Shown piece by piece: positions 16,789 to 26,097 of a stretch of 64,000 nt of DNA. The notes under the pieces were generated by a model that saw only the letters and a program-made list of their open reading frames with translations, ran no database searches and had not been told where the DNA came from. The position numbers and the translations under genes are program-made. The DNA is taken from positions 143,960 to 207,959 of the forward strand of contig DAIDKM010000001.1 in assembly GCA_027450045.1 (NCBI GenBank). The letters run 5' to 3'. Origin of the DNA: Paludibacter sp. (GTDB lineage Bacteria; Bacteroidota; Bacteroidia; Bacteroidales; Paludibacteraceae). How positions within the stretch are numbered: position 1 is the stretch's first letter; each line of letters starts with the position of its first letter.

Positions 16789-19356
16789 TTATCCGCATCG
16801 AGAGTACCCGCACGATTGGCAGGTTAAGCATCCTTCCTGATAAATCAATGTTTCTTGCCCACAACTTGGACATTTTTTCCCTTCAGCGGACGTGCCATCA
16901 GGGATGTATTTTTTTAATGCCCGCTCTACCCCATTTTTCCATGTGTTGATGGATTCACTATTAAGTTGCAATCCTGACACAAGTTTAAGTACCTGATCTA
17001 TAGGCATTCCATAACGTAACACTCCAGATATCAGTTTTGCATAATTCCAAAATTCCGGATCAAATTTATACGAAAGGCCTTCCACAGTTGTTTTATAACC
17101 ACGCTTATTGGTAAATTGAAAATCATAACGACTGCGACCATCTTCGGTGACATTTTTGTTCTTGATGATCTTTCCTTCAACCACTTGTTTTGGCAATGCA
17201 ATACCTTCGTCATCATCCGCTAAACCAGTAAAAATCTCATAAGGACGCCCATTTAACAAACCCACAAAAGCAATCCATTTTTCTTTATTATTTTGAAAGC
17301 GAACAACATCACAAGGTAGTTCTTTGGGACGTTCTATCACTTCATTATAACAGAAGCAAGCTTGGTCTTTAGCATCTTTTTCATTTTGAGCCTCTTCAAT
17401 TTTTTCCTGACTGGCAGTGACTAATACTCCTGACCGTGAACCTTCACGATAAACTGTACATCCTTTGCACCCTGACTTCCAAGCCTCTACATATAATTTT
17501 CCTACTAATTCTTCTGTTACGTCATTGGGTAGATTAATGGTCACACTAATGGAATGATCAACCCATTTTTGAATCCGCCCTTGCATTTGTACTTTTTTTA
17601 GCCAATCTACGTCTGCGGAAGTTGCCTTATTGTAAGGCGATTTGCTGATCATTTCATCCATTTCTGCTTTAGAATACCGTTTTGCAGGATTATAACCGTT
17701 TGCTTCCATCCAGGTTACAAATTTATGATGAAAAACAATGTATTCTTCCCAAGTGTCTCCCATTTCATCCACAAAATCCACATGCACATCCGAATCATTT
17801 GGGTTTACTTTTCTTCGTCGGCTGTAAACACATGAAAAAGCAGGTTCAATTCCTGAAGTAGTTTGCGACATCATGCTCGTCGTTCCTGTTGGTGCAATAG
17901 TTAAACAAGCAATGTTTCTACGCCCGAATTTGACCATATCATCATACAACAAGGAATCAGCTTCTTTTAAACGCAAAATAAATGGATTGGTTTCTTCTCG
18001 TTTTGCATCAAATATTGAAAATGCACCACGTTCTTTAGCCATGATAACGGAGGAACGATAGGCCGATATAGCGGTCATCTTATGCACTTTTTCAGAAAAG
18101 TCTGTAGCTTCTTCTGTCCCATAAATCATGCCCATTGCAGCCAGCATATCACCTTCAGCAGTGGTTCCAACGCCCGTTCTACGGCCTAATAGTGTTTTAT
18201 TCTTTATCTTTTCCCATAAAACAAGTTCTGTCTGCTTGATCTCCTGATCTTCAGGATCTGATTTAATCTTTTCTAAAATCTGATCAATCTTTTCCATTTC
18301 CAGATCAATTATATCGTCCATGATGCGTTGCGCATAAATAACATGTTCGGCGAAAAGATTAAAATCAAAATATGCTTCTTTTGTAAAAGGGTGAATCACA
18401 TAAGAATATAGATTGACAGCCAACAGACGGCAGCTATCGTAAGGACACAATGGGATTTCTCCACATGGATTTGTTGAAACGGTTTTAAAACCCAAATCAG
18501 CATAACAATCTGGAATAGATTCACGAATAATGGTATCCCAAAAAAGCACGCCAGGTTCTGCGGATTGCCACGCATTGTGAATAATTTTTTTCCATAAAGC
18601 CTCGGCATCAATCTCTTTTGTGTACTTGGGATTAGCGGATTGTATGGGATATTGTTGCACATAATTTTTTTGATCAATGACAGACTGCATAAAATCGTCA
18701 TCAATTTTAACCGAAACATTGGCGCCAGTAACTTTGCCCTGTTCTAATTTTGCATCAATAAAATCTTGTGAATCGGGATGTTTAATTGACACACTCAACA
18801 TCAAAGCACCACGGCGTCCATCTTGCGCTACTTCACGGGTTGAATTGGAATATCGTTCCATAAACGGAACAATTCCGGTAGAGGTCAATGCTGAATTTTT
18901 AACGGGTGACCCTTTGGGGCGGATTTGTGATAGGTCGTGCCCTACTCCACCGCGACGCTTCATTAGTTGTACCTGTTCCTCGTCTAATTTAATGATTGCG
19001 CCATACGAATCAGCTTCCCCATCGAATCCAATAACAAAGCAGTTTGAAAGCGATGCCACCTGATACGAGTTTCCAATACCCGTCATTGGACTGCCTTGTG
19101 GAATAATGTAGCGAAAATTTCGCAACAACTCGAAAATTTGATTTTCAGACAATGCATTTGGGTAGTTTTTTTCTATTCGAGCTATCTCAGACGCAATTCG
19201 TCGATGCATGTCGTCGGGATTTTTCTCATAGAGCTTACCATACGAATCTTTCAACGCATATTTAGTGACCCAAACACGGGCAGCTAATTCATCTCCCTGA
19301 AAATAGGTCAAAGATGATCTAAATGCGTCATCATACGTGTAGATTTTTGTTTCCAT
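16789..19356 (-). CDS. nrdJ: Adenosylcobalamin-dependent (class II) ribonucleotide reductase
   Basis: The 855-residue enzyme reduces ribonucleotides with a thiyl radical made from AdoCbl. Radical-enzyme features are the first redox Cys in LSNCFVIG (Cys106) and the finger-loop block STNPCGEIPL with Cys298 and Glu300. The C-terminus (last 30 residues) is a Cys-rich, zinc-ribbon-like tail with CPSCG and CQSCGYSRCG, typical of long NrdJ proteins. It works without oxygen and without an NrdB subunit, so it suits both anaerobic and microaerobic growth but needs vitamin B12. No cobalamin riboswitch is visible upstream; the leader has only a small hairpin (19377-19418). It stands alone. Confidence 0.95.
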   Translation of the reverse strand: METKIYTYDDAFRSSLTYFQGDELAARVWVTKYALKDSYGKLYEKNPDDMHRRIASEIARIEKNYPNALSENQIFELLRNFRYIIPQGSPMTGIGNSYQVASLSNCFVIGFDGEADSYGAIIKLDEEQVQLMKRRGGVGHDLSQIRPKGSPVKNSALTSTGIVPFMERYSNSTREVAQDGRRGALMLSVSIKHPDSQDFIDAKLEQGKVTGANVSVKIDDDFMQSVIDQKNYVQQYPIQSANPKYTKEIDAEALWKKIIHNAWQSAEPGVLFWDTIIRESIPDCYADLGFKTVSTNPCGEIPLCPYDSCRLLAVNLYSYVIHPFTKEAYFDFNLFAEHVIYAQRIMDDIIDLEMEKIDQILEKIKSDPEDQEIKQTELVLWEKIKNKTLLGRRTGVGTTAEGDMLAAMGMIYGTEEATDFSEKVHKMTAISAYRSSVIMAKERGAFSIFDAKREETNPFILRLKEADSLLYDDMVKFGRRNIACLTIAPTGTTSMMSQTTSGIEPAFSCVYSRRRKVNPNDSDVHVDFVDEMGDTWEEYIVFHHKFVTWMEANGYNPAKRYSKAEMDEMISKSPYNKATSADVDWLKKVQMQGRIQKWVDHSISVTINLPNDVTEELVGKLYVEAWKSGCKGCTVYREGSRSGVLVTASQEKIEEAQNEKDAKDQACFCYNEVIERPKELPCDVVRFQNNKEKWIAFVGLLNGRPYEIFTGLADDDEGIALPKQVVEGKIIKNKNVTEDGRSRYDFQFTNKRGYKTTVEGLSYKFDPEFWNYAKLISGVLRYGMPIDQVLKLVSGLQLNSESINTWKNGVERALKKYIPDGTSAEGKKCPSCGQETLIYQEGCLTCQSCGYSRCG

Positions 19357-19659
19357 ATTGTTTATAATTGAAGTTATAGTCTGATGGTGATGAATTTATT
19401 TTTTCGTTTTTCAGACTACAATGTTACAATAGATTTCTTGAATTTGGAAGAATTTTTCCATAAATATTTTCAGAGTTTATGAATTTATTTTTCATGTTAC
19501 TGGTTATCATGTATATAAAAAAATTGAACTGATCAATTGTTGCCCAATTTTGGAAACGCATTGATCAGTTCAATTCAAAAAATGAATAATTACAGGTATA
19601 TCTATACTTAATTGGGATATTCAAGAATGAGTCTTTTTCCAAGTGTAATGTGCAAAAAC
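19357..19659 (-). other. Region between nrdJ and the esterase gene
   Basis: These 303 bases hold the nrdJ leader with an 8-bp inverted repeat (19377-19384 with 19411-19418) that ends about 20 bases before the nrdJ start, and the esterase terminator (19516-19574). No consensus promoter and no cobalamin riboswitch features were found. Confidence 0.55.
19516..19574 (-). terminator. Terminator of the esterase gene
   Basis: A perfect 15-bp stem (19523-19537 with 19560-19574) with a 22-base loop is followed on the minus strand by a run of seven T. A weaker T/A-rich flank on the other side is irrelevant, as no plus-strand gene enters it. Confidence 0.88.
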
Positions 19660-20532
19660 TTATCGCTGAAAACTTTCGCCTACAAAATGTAGCGTTTTTT
19701 TCAAATCATACCGCCAATAGCTCCAAGTATGTGCACCGTCGCGCATTCGATATTCATGCGGAATTCCCCGATCGCGCATGGCTACATGCAAAGCGGCATT
19801 GCCACGGTACAGGAAATCTTTATCTCCACAATCGATGTAAAACCTTACTTTGTTAAAATCAGAATCGGGATAAGTTTTGACAAGATCGAGTACACTGTTT
19901 TGCTTCCAATAATTATTCAAACCTTCTTTATTTTGATCGAATTTTCCAAAAAGTCCCTCGAACATCGATTTTCGATCTTTACTCATGGCAAGCAGTTCTT
20001 CATTCGTAAAAACAGCCGGACTCATTGCCACACATGCTGTAAACATATCGGGATGTTTTAAAGAATATAACAATGAACCATAGCCGCCCATAGATAAGCC
20101 AGCAATAGCACGAAACTCTTTCTTTGGTTTGATTTTATATGTTTTTTCGATGTAAGGAATAAAATCATGAAAAAAAGCATCTTCGTAACGTACTTTTCCG
20201 GAGTAATCATTCACGTACCAGGTTACACCAGCATCCGGCATCACAATAATCATGTCAGGGGCTTTTCCCGATGCTATTGCCTGATCAGTTATGCGTTGCA
20301 TATCGCCAAACTGAATCCACGCGGTGTTATCATCCGTGTAACCATGCAACAAATAAAGCACTGGATAGGTGCGATCATTTTCATGATAGCCCGGTGGAAA
20401 GTAAATGGAATATGCAATATCATGCCCAAGAATAGGGCTTTTACACACATTGTTTTCAGAAACAGTACTTGCAGATTGCGCAAAGATAAACGTTCCGGGA
20501 AGAAAGAAAAAAAGAAACAAAAGTTTTTTCAT
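19660..20532 (-). CDS. Secreted esterase (alpha/beta hydrolase, esterase D/feruloyl esterase-like)
   Basis: The 290-residue protein begins with a signal peptide (residues 1-19, ending FAQS). The fold is that of the putative esterase family, which includes feruloyl and acetyl-xylan esterases and esterase D. PVLYLLHGYTDD (57-68) carries the oxyanion region, GLSMGG holds the nucleophile Ser147, and AHTWSYW near the end holds the catalytic His268. It acts outside the cytoplasm, probably removing acyl groups from polysaccharide side chains, but the substrate is not visible. It has its own terminator and stands alone. Confidence 0.88.
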   Translation of the reverse strand: MKKLLFLFFFLPGTFIFAQSASTVSENNVCKSPILGHDIAYSIYFPPGYHENDRTYPVLYLLHGYTDDNTAWIQFGDMQRITDQAIASGKAPDMIIVMPDAGVTWYVNDYSGKVRYEDAFFHDFIPYIEKTYKIKPKKEFRAIAGLSMGGYGSLLYSLKHPDMFTACVAMSPAVFTNEELLAMSKDRKSMFEGLFGKFDQNKEGLNNYWKQNSVLDLVKTYPDSDFNKVRFYIDCGDKDFLYRGNAALHVAMRDRGIPHEYRMRDGAHTWSYWRYDLKKTLHFVGESFQR

Positions 20533-20590
20533 AGCATAACAATTTAATAATGATTGAAATATGAATTTTTGGCAATTATTTCAAACGGTC

Positions 20591-21196
20591 TTATTCGATA
20601 ACATGGATGTCAATCGAAGGAGATGTCTCTAAATCAAGCATGGCGTTAATTAGTTTAGCAAAGCGAAAATGTTTCAAGTCAGAAGGTCTAATTTCAGCTT
20701 CGATGATAGCGCCTTGTTGCAACAATCGCTGCCGCTGCGTACCATTTAGTAGATAGGTAAAAGGAGTCATCCATTTGATTCCATCAAAAAACACGATGTT
20801 TGAAAAGGAAGTATCGGTGACAAATCCATTTTTGATGATCAAAATTTCGTCTGCTACTGTTTGGCTCAAATACTGATTGAACCTTGAACGATCCTCAAAT
20901 TTGAATGAATAATCGATTGTCTCATCTGTGACCAATTGCAGTGAATGAATGTTTTTTCTGACATAAGAATCAAATGTAATTGATTCTATATTTAATCCAT
21001 ACACAATACGGCATTTATATATCGCCTGAGTCAATGATTCAGGAAATTTGATCATGTTTTTTAAGTCAATATCCGGCACATCACCAAAAAATGCACGACG
21101 TGTATGGTTTAGACGTTGTTCGTGCAACTTCAACTGAAGACTCATTTTGTTTTCAACCCGAATAGTTTCAATAAACCGGAACATAAATTTTTTCAA
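20591..21196 (-). CDS. pabC: Class IV aminotransferase, probable aminodeoxychorismate lyase
   Basis: The 201-residue protein resembles the class IV PLP enzymes such as PabC and branched-chain aminotransferases; the YLLNGTQRQRLL segment near residue 145 matches their conserved region. Its start lies inside the end of the pabB gene (29-base overlap), so the two are translationally coupled. With PabB next door it should convert aminodeoxychorismate to 4-aminobenzoate for folate. It is short for PabC (about 270 residues) and lacks part of the N-terminus, a form often seen beside pabB in Bacteroidota. Confidence 0.78.
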   Translation of the reverse strand: MKKFMFRFIETIRVENKMSLQLKLHEQRLNHTRRAFFGDVPDIDLKNMIKFPESLTQAIYKCRIVYGLNIESITFDSYVRKNIHSLQLVTDETIDYSFKFEDRSRFNQYLSQTVADEILIIKNGFVTDTSFSNIVFFDGIKWMTPFTYLLNGTQRQRLLQQGAIIEAEIRPSDLKHFRFAKLINAMLDLETSPSIDIHVIE

Positions 21197-22160
21197 TTAA
21201 TTCCTGATATTCATCGTGTGGATCACTCCGCGATGTGATGCCTCCTCCGCTTTTGTATACATATCCATCCGATGTTTTTTCAATAAAACGAATCATTACG
21301 GCACTATCCAAACGATGGCCATCGAAAACACCAAAAACTCCTGTATAATATCCTCTTTGATAGGTTTCTGTTTCGATAATAATGTCAACGGTTTTCTTTT
21401 TCGGTGCTCCTGTCACAGATCCTGCCGGCAACATGGCAAACAAAATATCACCCAAATGACAGAAATAATCCGAAGCAAGACGACCTTCAATTTCAGAACT
21501 TATTTGTAACAACCTCCCTTTATGTGTTTCAATTTCTTCAACGTAACGGAATTTCGTTACTCTTACACCGTCTGCCACCATGCTTAGATCGTTTCGAAGC
21601 AAATCGACAATGGTATTATGTTCGGCTTTTTCTTTCAGACTATTCAATAAAAGGAGCCTGGCATTTGGAATAGAAGCATTTATCGTTCCTTTCATAGGAT
21701 AGGTATGCACTTCCCCTTGCTCAATAGTTACAAACGTTTCAGGCGAAAAGCAAACAAATTCATCGTTATACCAAAGTTTATATTTAGCCTTTGCGTGATG
21801 AAAAATGGTTTGCAAATTTGTTTCAAGTCGAATGGGTGTTTGAGCTGTCAGATTTACCACAAAACTGTTGCCTTTTTTTATTTCAGCTACTACCGCATCA
21901 AATTTATTTTGGTAGTCTTCAAATGGTTGTGGCATGCTTTCAAGAGATTGGCTAAAATCTGTACTCAAATTAAAAGCAATCTCAGGCGTGTTTTTTGCAA
22001 TACCCGTTTGAAACAAAATATATTGACTGTTGACTTCATTCAAAGGTATCACAACCGGCTTTTGCTGTAAAAAATCAATAATAAACAAGAAAGGAGTTTT
22101 TTCAGCTCCTAACCGATTCATTCTATCTTTTGCATTGTCAATGTAATCCATCTTGCCCAT
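21168..22160 (-). CDS. pabB: Aminodeoxychorismate synthase component I
   Basis: The 330-residue protein is a chorismate-utilising enzyme. It shows the YPMKGT block (near residue 175), GSVTGAPKKKT and the C-terminal YKSGGGITSRSDP motif. The PMKGT form with Lys rather than the PIAGT of anthranilate synthase supports PabB. It makes 4-amino-4-deoxychorismate for folate synthesis together with a glutaminase subunit (PabA) that is not in this window. It is shorter than E. coli PabB (about 450 residues) because the N-terminal half is reduced. It overlaps pabC by 29 bases. Confidence 0.88.
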   Translation of the reverse strand: MGKMDYIDNAKDRMNRLGAEKTPFLFIIDFLQQKPVVIPLNEVNSQYILFQTGIAKNTPEIAFNLSTDFSQSLESMPQPFEDYQNKFDAVVAEIKKGNSFVVNLTAQTPIRLETNLQTIFHHAKAKYKLWYNDEFVCFSPETFVTIEQGEVHTYPMKGTINASIPNARLLLLNSLKEKAEHNTIVDLLRNDLSMVADGVRVTKFRYVEEIETHKGRLLQISSEIEGRLASDYFCHLGDILFAMLPAGSVTGAPKKKTVDIIIETETYQRGYYTGVFGVFDGHRLDSAVMIRFIEKTSDGYVYKSGGGITSRSDPHDEYQELIEKIYVPVY

Positions 22161-22180
22161 TGCCTTGTGTGAATTCCTTA

Positions 22181-22188
22181 CAAATATA
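22181..22188 (-). promoter_or_regulatory. -7 element (TATATTTG) for pabB-pabC
   Basis: An exact -7 match on the minus strand, 21 bases before the pabB start, so the leader would be about 16 bases. No clear -33. Confidence 0.6.
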
Positions 22189-22210
22189 CTGATTTTTTTT
22201 GATGACTTGG

Positions 22211-22248
22211 AAAAAACAACCCCGCCAAAGGATTACTTTAGCGGGGTT
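22211..22248 (-). terminator. Terminator of the M13 peptidase gene
   Basis: An 8-bp GC-rich stem (22218-22225 with 22241-22248) with four further inner pairs is followed on the minus strand by GTTTTTT. Confidence 0.9.
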
Positions 22249-22272
22249 GAAGAAAAATTCAATAATGAGTGA

Positions 22273-24318
22273 TTACCAAATAATGGCTTGTTTGTCAGCG
22301 GGTAAATACATTTTATCACCTGGTTTCACATTGAAGGCTTTTTGGAATGCTTCAATGTTAGGCAATGCACCATCAACGCGCCATTTGCCTAAAGAGTGCG
22401 GATCTTCTTTAGTAAGACGTAATATTTCCTGTGGACGGATATTTCCTGCCCAAACGGTTGCATAAGCTAAGAAGAAACGTTGTTCAGGAGTAAAACCATC
22501 CATTTTGTTCGGATTGATTTGTCCCTTTTTTAGTGCATTTTGCATAGCTAAGAAAGAAATATGCAATCCTCCATTGTCAGCAAGGTTTTCTCCTAATGTA
22601 AAGGGACCATTACCAAACGTGTTTGGAGCTACCTGAATGCTGCTAAACCAATTGGATAGAACCGTTGCACGTGCTGTGAAATTTTTAGCATCTTGTGGTG
22701 TCCACCAATTCTTCAAATTGCCATTTTTATCGAATTGACGGCCTTGATCATCAAATCCATGTGTCATTTCGTGGCCAATTACAACGCCAATAGCTCCATA
22801 ATTCGCTGCATCATCAGCATCTTGCTGAAAGAATGGAGGTTGAAGGATAGCCGCAGGAAAACAGATTTCATTTGTCGTTGGATTGTAGTAAGCATTGACT
22901 GTTTGAGGCGTCATTTGCCATTCATTAACATCAGTCGGTTTATCAATTTTGTTAAGAATATAATTCATCTCAAAGAGACGCGATCTCATAATATCAGCAA
23001 AATAGCTGTCATTAAGAATCGGGAGTTTTGAATAATCACGCCATTTGTCAGGATATCCAATTTTAATATGAATAGCATATAATTTTGCTAAAGCGGTATC
23101 TTTAGTTGCTTGCGACATCCAACTTGCTTTTTGAATACGTTCAGCAAAAGCATTTTGAAGATTTTTGACTAACTGCACCATTCGTTGTTTGGCAGCCGGT
23201 GGAAAATATTGTGCCACATACATTTGACCTAATGCTTCTCCCAATGAGCCATTGATGGATGAAATAACACGTTTCCATCTTGGACGCATTTCCTGACGAC
23301 CTGAAAGGGTTTTACCATAAAATTCAAAATTAGCATTGCCAAAATCATCGCTTAGATAAGGAGCTGCACTATTAATAAGGTTCCATGCATAATAAGCTTT
23401 GATTGCATCAGGTGAAGTTGATTTAAAAATAGCATCTGCCGATTTGAAGAAAGTAGGTTGTCCTACATTCAACATTTTAACTTGAGGAACTCCTATAGCT
23501 TGAAAATAGTTTTGAAAATCAAAATCAGGAGCTAAAGCTACCAATTGCTTTACTTCCATTTTATTGAAGTTCTTATGCGGGTCGCGTAGCGTTACACGAT
23601 CCCATGATGCTTTTGCCAAACTTGTCTCAATTTTCATGACGTCTCCGGCTAATTTAGCAGCAGGTTGATGTACCATGTCAGCATAACCAGAAAGCGTAAA
23701 CAAGCGGGTCATTAAATCCATATATTTAGCACGAATATCCTTCATGTGAGGATCATTTTCAAGATAATAATCACGGTCGCCAATGCCTAACCCACCTTGA
23801 TTGATGGATGCAATAGTCATTTTACTGTTCGAATTATCAGCTTCCGCATATAAATCGAAGAAAGGCATGATACCATTTTTTTGCAAGGTTACTAATTCAT
23901 TCTGTAAATCCTTTTTGTTGTTCAATTTGGCAATACTTTCCAACCATGGTTTGATAGGAGCAGAGCCTTGTTGTTGCAATTTTACACTATCCATGCCTAA
24001 ATTGTAGAGCGTAGCAATTTTGTCAGGAATAGAACCTGCTGTATTTTGCTTTGCCGCCAACCCGGTAACCAAATCTTTCAAGCGAACCTGATTGTCTTCC
24101 GCTAATTGATCGAACGTGCCAAAACGTGCATACTCTGCAGTAAGTGGATGTTTTTTTATCCATCCGCCGTCTGCGTATTGATAAAAATCGTTGACAGGGT
24201 TGGCTGTCGTGTCTAAATTAGACAAGTCGATACCCGATGTCAAAACTTTTTTTGGTGCTTGATGACAAGCTGCCAGAAGTCCAACAGAAAGACTCATAAG
24301 AATCATGATTTTTTTCAT
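22273..24318 (-). CDS. pepO: M13 family zinc metallopeptidase (PepO-like lipoprotein)
   Basis: The 681-residue protein belongs to the neprilysin/PepO family of endopeptidases that cut small peptides. The zinc motif HEMTH is at 516-520 in IGHEMTHGFDDQG, and the third ligand is the Glu of LGENLADNGG (near 577). The N-terminal M13 domain fills about residues 35-430. Residues 1-18 form a lipoprotein signal with the lipobox LAAC at the processing site, so the enzyme is lipid-anchored in the envelope. It has its own promoter and terminator. Family very sure; substrate unknown. Confidence 0.95.
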   Translation of the reverse strand: MKKIMILMSLSVGLLAACHQAPKKVLTSGIDLSNLDTTANPVNDFYQYADGGWIKKHPLTAEYARFGTFDQLAEDNQVRLKDLVTGLAAKQNTAGSIPDKIATLYNLGMDSVKLQQQGSAPIKPWLESIAKLNNKKDLQNELVTLQKNGIMPFFDLYAEADNSNSKMTIASINQGGLGIGDRDYYLENDPHMKDIRAKYMDLMTRLFTLSGYADMVHQPAAKLAGDVMKIETSLAKASWDRVTLRDPHKNFNKMEVKQLVALAPDFDFQNYFQAIGVPQVKMLNVGQPTFFKSADAIFKSTSPDAIKAYYAWNLINSAAPYLSDDFGNANFEFYGKTLSGRQEMRPRWKRVISSINGSLGEALGQMYVAQYFPPAAKQRMVQLVKNLQNAFAERIQKASWMSQATKDTALAKLYAIHIKIGYPDKWRDYSKLPILNDSYFADIMRSRLFEMNYILNKIDKPTDVNEWQMTPQTVNAYYNPTTNEICFPAAILQPPFFQQDADDAANYGAIGVVIGHEMTHGFDDQGRQFDKNGNLKNWWTPQDAKNFTARATVLSNWFSSIQVAPNTFGNGPFTLGENLADNGGLHISFLAMQNALKKGQINPNKMDGFTPEQRFFLAYATVWAGNIRPQEILRLTKEDPHSLGKWRVDGALPNIEAFQKAFNVKPGDKMYLPADKQAIIW

Positions 24319-24442
24319 TCGAAAGAGGGTTTGATTAGTGAGAAATGATGTCGCATGTAAAACATCAACTCAAATTAATATTCAACGAACATGCTCGTTT
24401 TACAAATTGAATTAATTCGCTTCATAACAAGCGATGAAGTTG

Positions 24443-24450
24443 CAAAGATA
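24443..24450 (-). promoter_or_regulatory. -7 element (TATCTTTG) for the M13 peptidase
   Basis: An exact minus-strand match to TAnnTTTG, giving a leader of about 119 bases. No clear -33 TTTG. Confidence 0.6.
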
Positions 24451-24512
24451 AAAGAAAAAATGTAACGTGCGGAAATTTATTTACGAAATAATATTCGTTA
24501 TCTATGATTTTT

Positions 24513-25069
24513 TTAGATGCAGCTCAAAATGACAAATTTTCTTTTGAGGTTTTCTCTCTTATAAAATGGTTTAATAGCGTTAATGTACTCACTATCAACA
24601 GTCTCATAAGGTTGAACAAAAGGACGTGCATCAATCCATGAAAATGTTACTTCCCCACTCGTTCGATTGACAAGGGTCACTTTTGATGAGATGGTAACCG
24701 ACTTTCAATGGCAACAAAATGTCGATAGGCGCATTTTTTTTTCATCCTCCCATCATTTTTAATGATCAACTGTACGTATATCGCATGCACAGTCCCGTTT
24801 GAAGGGCTTCCACCGAAACAGCAGGCAAAGGACTGACTTTGTTTAAATGAATTGCCCGTACGGCACTCATTTTTCCTTACAGCAAGTTGGAACGTAATTT
24901 TAAAGTTGTAGTTTTTGTGATAAGAATGGGTGCTTTGTAGGTTGACGAGTGGATCGTTGGTACAATACTATCAACAAACAGGATAAACCACTTTCACCGG
25001 ACGGTTTGTTGTGAAAGGCAAACGTAAAGAATCAATAAATTCCATGTAGTTTAAATTTTCTTCAGACAT
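24513..25069 (-). pseudogene. Decayed gene with chitobiase/hexosaminidase C-terminal-like segment
   Basis: This 800-base gap between genes has no open gene, but minus-strand pieces in different frames read like protein. Piece A (24971-25069) runs MSEENLNYMEF and ends RPVKVVYPVC before a stop. Piece B (24877-24972) begins DSIVPTIHSSTYKAP and contains TKTTTLKLRSN, like the CHB_HEX_C_1 domain pattern (PTxxSxxY, then TLKxxS); its frame continues past one stop as GKMSAVRAIHLNK to another stop at 24766. Piece C (24513 to about 24697) reads SGEVTFSWIDARPF and ends at TAA. At least two frameshifts and three stops separate them. This fits the remains of a secreted carbohydrate-active enzyme, but the original family is a guess. 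Confidence 0.5.
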
Positions 25070-25121
25070 CAACAAATTACCACTGATAACCAACAATATG
25101 TAATTAGCAATTCAATCTAAA

Positions 25122-25664
25122 TTACAAGGGTGGTTCTTCATGGAAATCGACATCGCCAAATCCTTCTTCATCTAATTCGTCTATGTCGAAATCTTCGTCT
25201 CCATAAAATTGTTCATCCATCTCAGTAGTGGTTGTTTTTGGATTATCCAATTGAACCGTAGCAACTTGTGTAGGAGCTTCACCTTCGGATAAGGTACAGG
25301 TGGCTTTGTCGCTATATTGTCGGGGAATCATTTCTTTCAACGTCATGTAAAAACAACGATCGGAAAGCATATCAAAAACATAGATCAACTTCTGTTTTTC
25401 TTCAGTTATCAAGTCCTCCAACACAGTATTTTCCATCACCAAATTATCGTATTCCGAATCGGTTTCCATCTCAATGAGCGTGATTTCTTGTTGTTTTTCC
25501 CACTCATCATTACACAAGAAAAAAGAAGTGATCTGATCTTTTTCAAAGTGAACCGTTTCCAGAATAGCCTCATGGAGAGTCAAAAAGGTTGCGCTGGAAT
25601 CAATGGTAATTTCACGAACAAAATTGTCCACTTCGTCTGATAGAATAAGAAATTTGTACAACAT
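25122..25664 (-). CDS. IS1096-passenger/pRiA4b ORF-3-like protein
   Basis: The 180-residue protein resembles the pRiA4b ORF-3 (IS1096 passenger TnpR) family often found singly in Bacteroidota: LYKFLI at the start, the FLTLHEAIL segment (27-35), SFFLCNDEWEKQQEI (47-61) and a KLIYVFDMLSDRCFYMTL block (91-108). The last 40 residues are very acidic (DEDFDIDELDEEGFGDVDF). Despite the family name nothing mobile is next to it: no transposase and no terminal repeats. Function unknown. It starts about 17 bases after its predicted transcription start. Confidence 0.8.
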   Translation of the reverse strand: MLYKFLILSDEVDNFVREITIDSSATFLTLHEAILETVHFEKDQITSFFLCNDEWEKQQEITLIEMETDSEYDNLVMENTVLEDLITEEKQKLIYVFDMLSDRCFYMTLKEMIPRQYSDKATCTLSEGEAPTQVATVQLDNPKTTTTEMDEQFYGDEDFDIDELDEEGFGDVDFHEEPPL

Positions 25665-26097
25665 AACGGGTATTTAAATTTTGGCGCAAAGATACGGTTT
25701 TTTCTAATTGTCTCAACTTTTGCACGTGAGCTCCCTTGTGAACATATAGAAAAACACTGTATGAATCGTTGATATTTGCTCTGTAAATCAATGTCTTTTG
25801 ATAATTGCTTATTAACCGACAATCGTGCTGAAACACAAATATACAACCATATTTCCCAAAATAATTGATATCAGAGCCTTTTGAGATTTCGGTGTTCGGT
25901 CATCTTTGAGTTCATCGCTTGTTCGTTGAATATGCTATTTTGATAATAATTTGATAATAAAATATTTATCTACAATCAAAAGTGCCACTGGGGAAAACGC
26001 GAAGATGATCGGGGAGTCAAAACTTTTGAACAGAAATTCAAGAACTAATGACGGGATGACTTTGTGAGCCACCCCGTCAGTATTGAGAACTTGCTTT
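25665..26097. other. Gap between the ORF-3-like gene and the thioesterase gene
   Basis: These 433 bases contain the promoter at 25687-25717 and a 7-bp inverted repeat (26049-26055 with 26073-26079) 18 bases beyond the thioesterase stop. The repeat may end that transcript, but there is no T-run. I see no coding pattern in the rest. Confidence 0.45.
25687..25717 (-). promoter_or_regulatory. Promoter (GTTG-N19-TATCTTTG) for the ORF-3-like gene
   Basis: The -7 TATCTTTG (25687-25694) is exact and a -33 GTTG (25714-25717) with one mismatch lies 19 bases upstream on the minus strand. Confidence 0.65.

Noticed and set aside
19357..19520. Cobalamin riboswitch upstream of nrdJ
   Set aside because: Expected for a B12-dependent enzyme, but I see no B12-box or the required helices in the leader.
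25122..25664. Transposon (IS1096) signature
   Set aside because: Only the family name refers to a mobile element; no transposase, end repeats or target duplication nearby.
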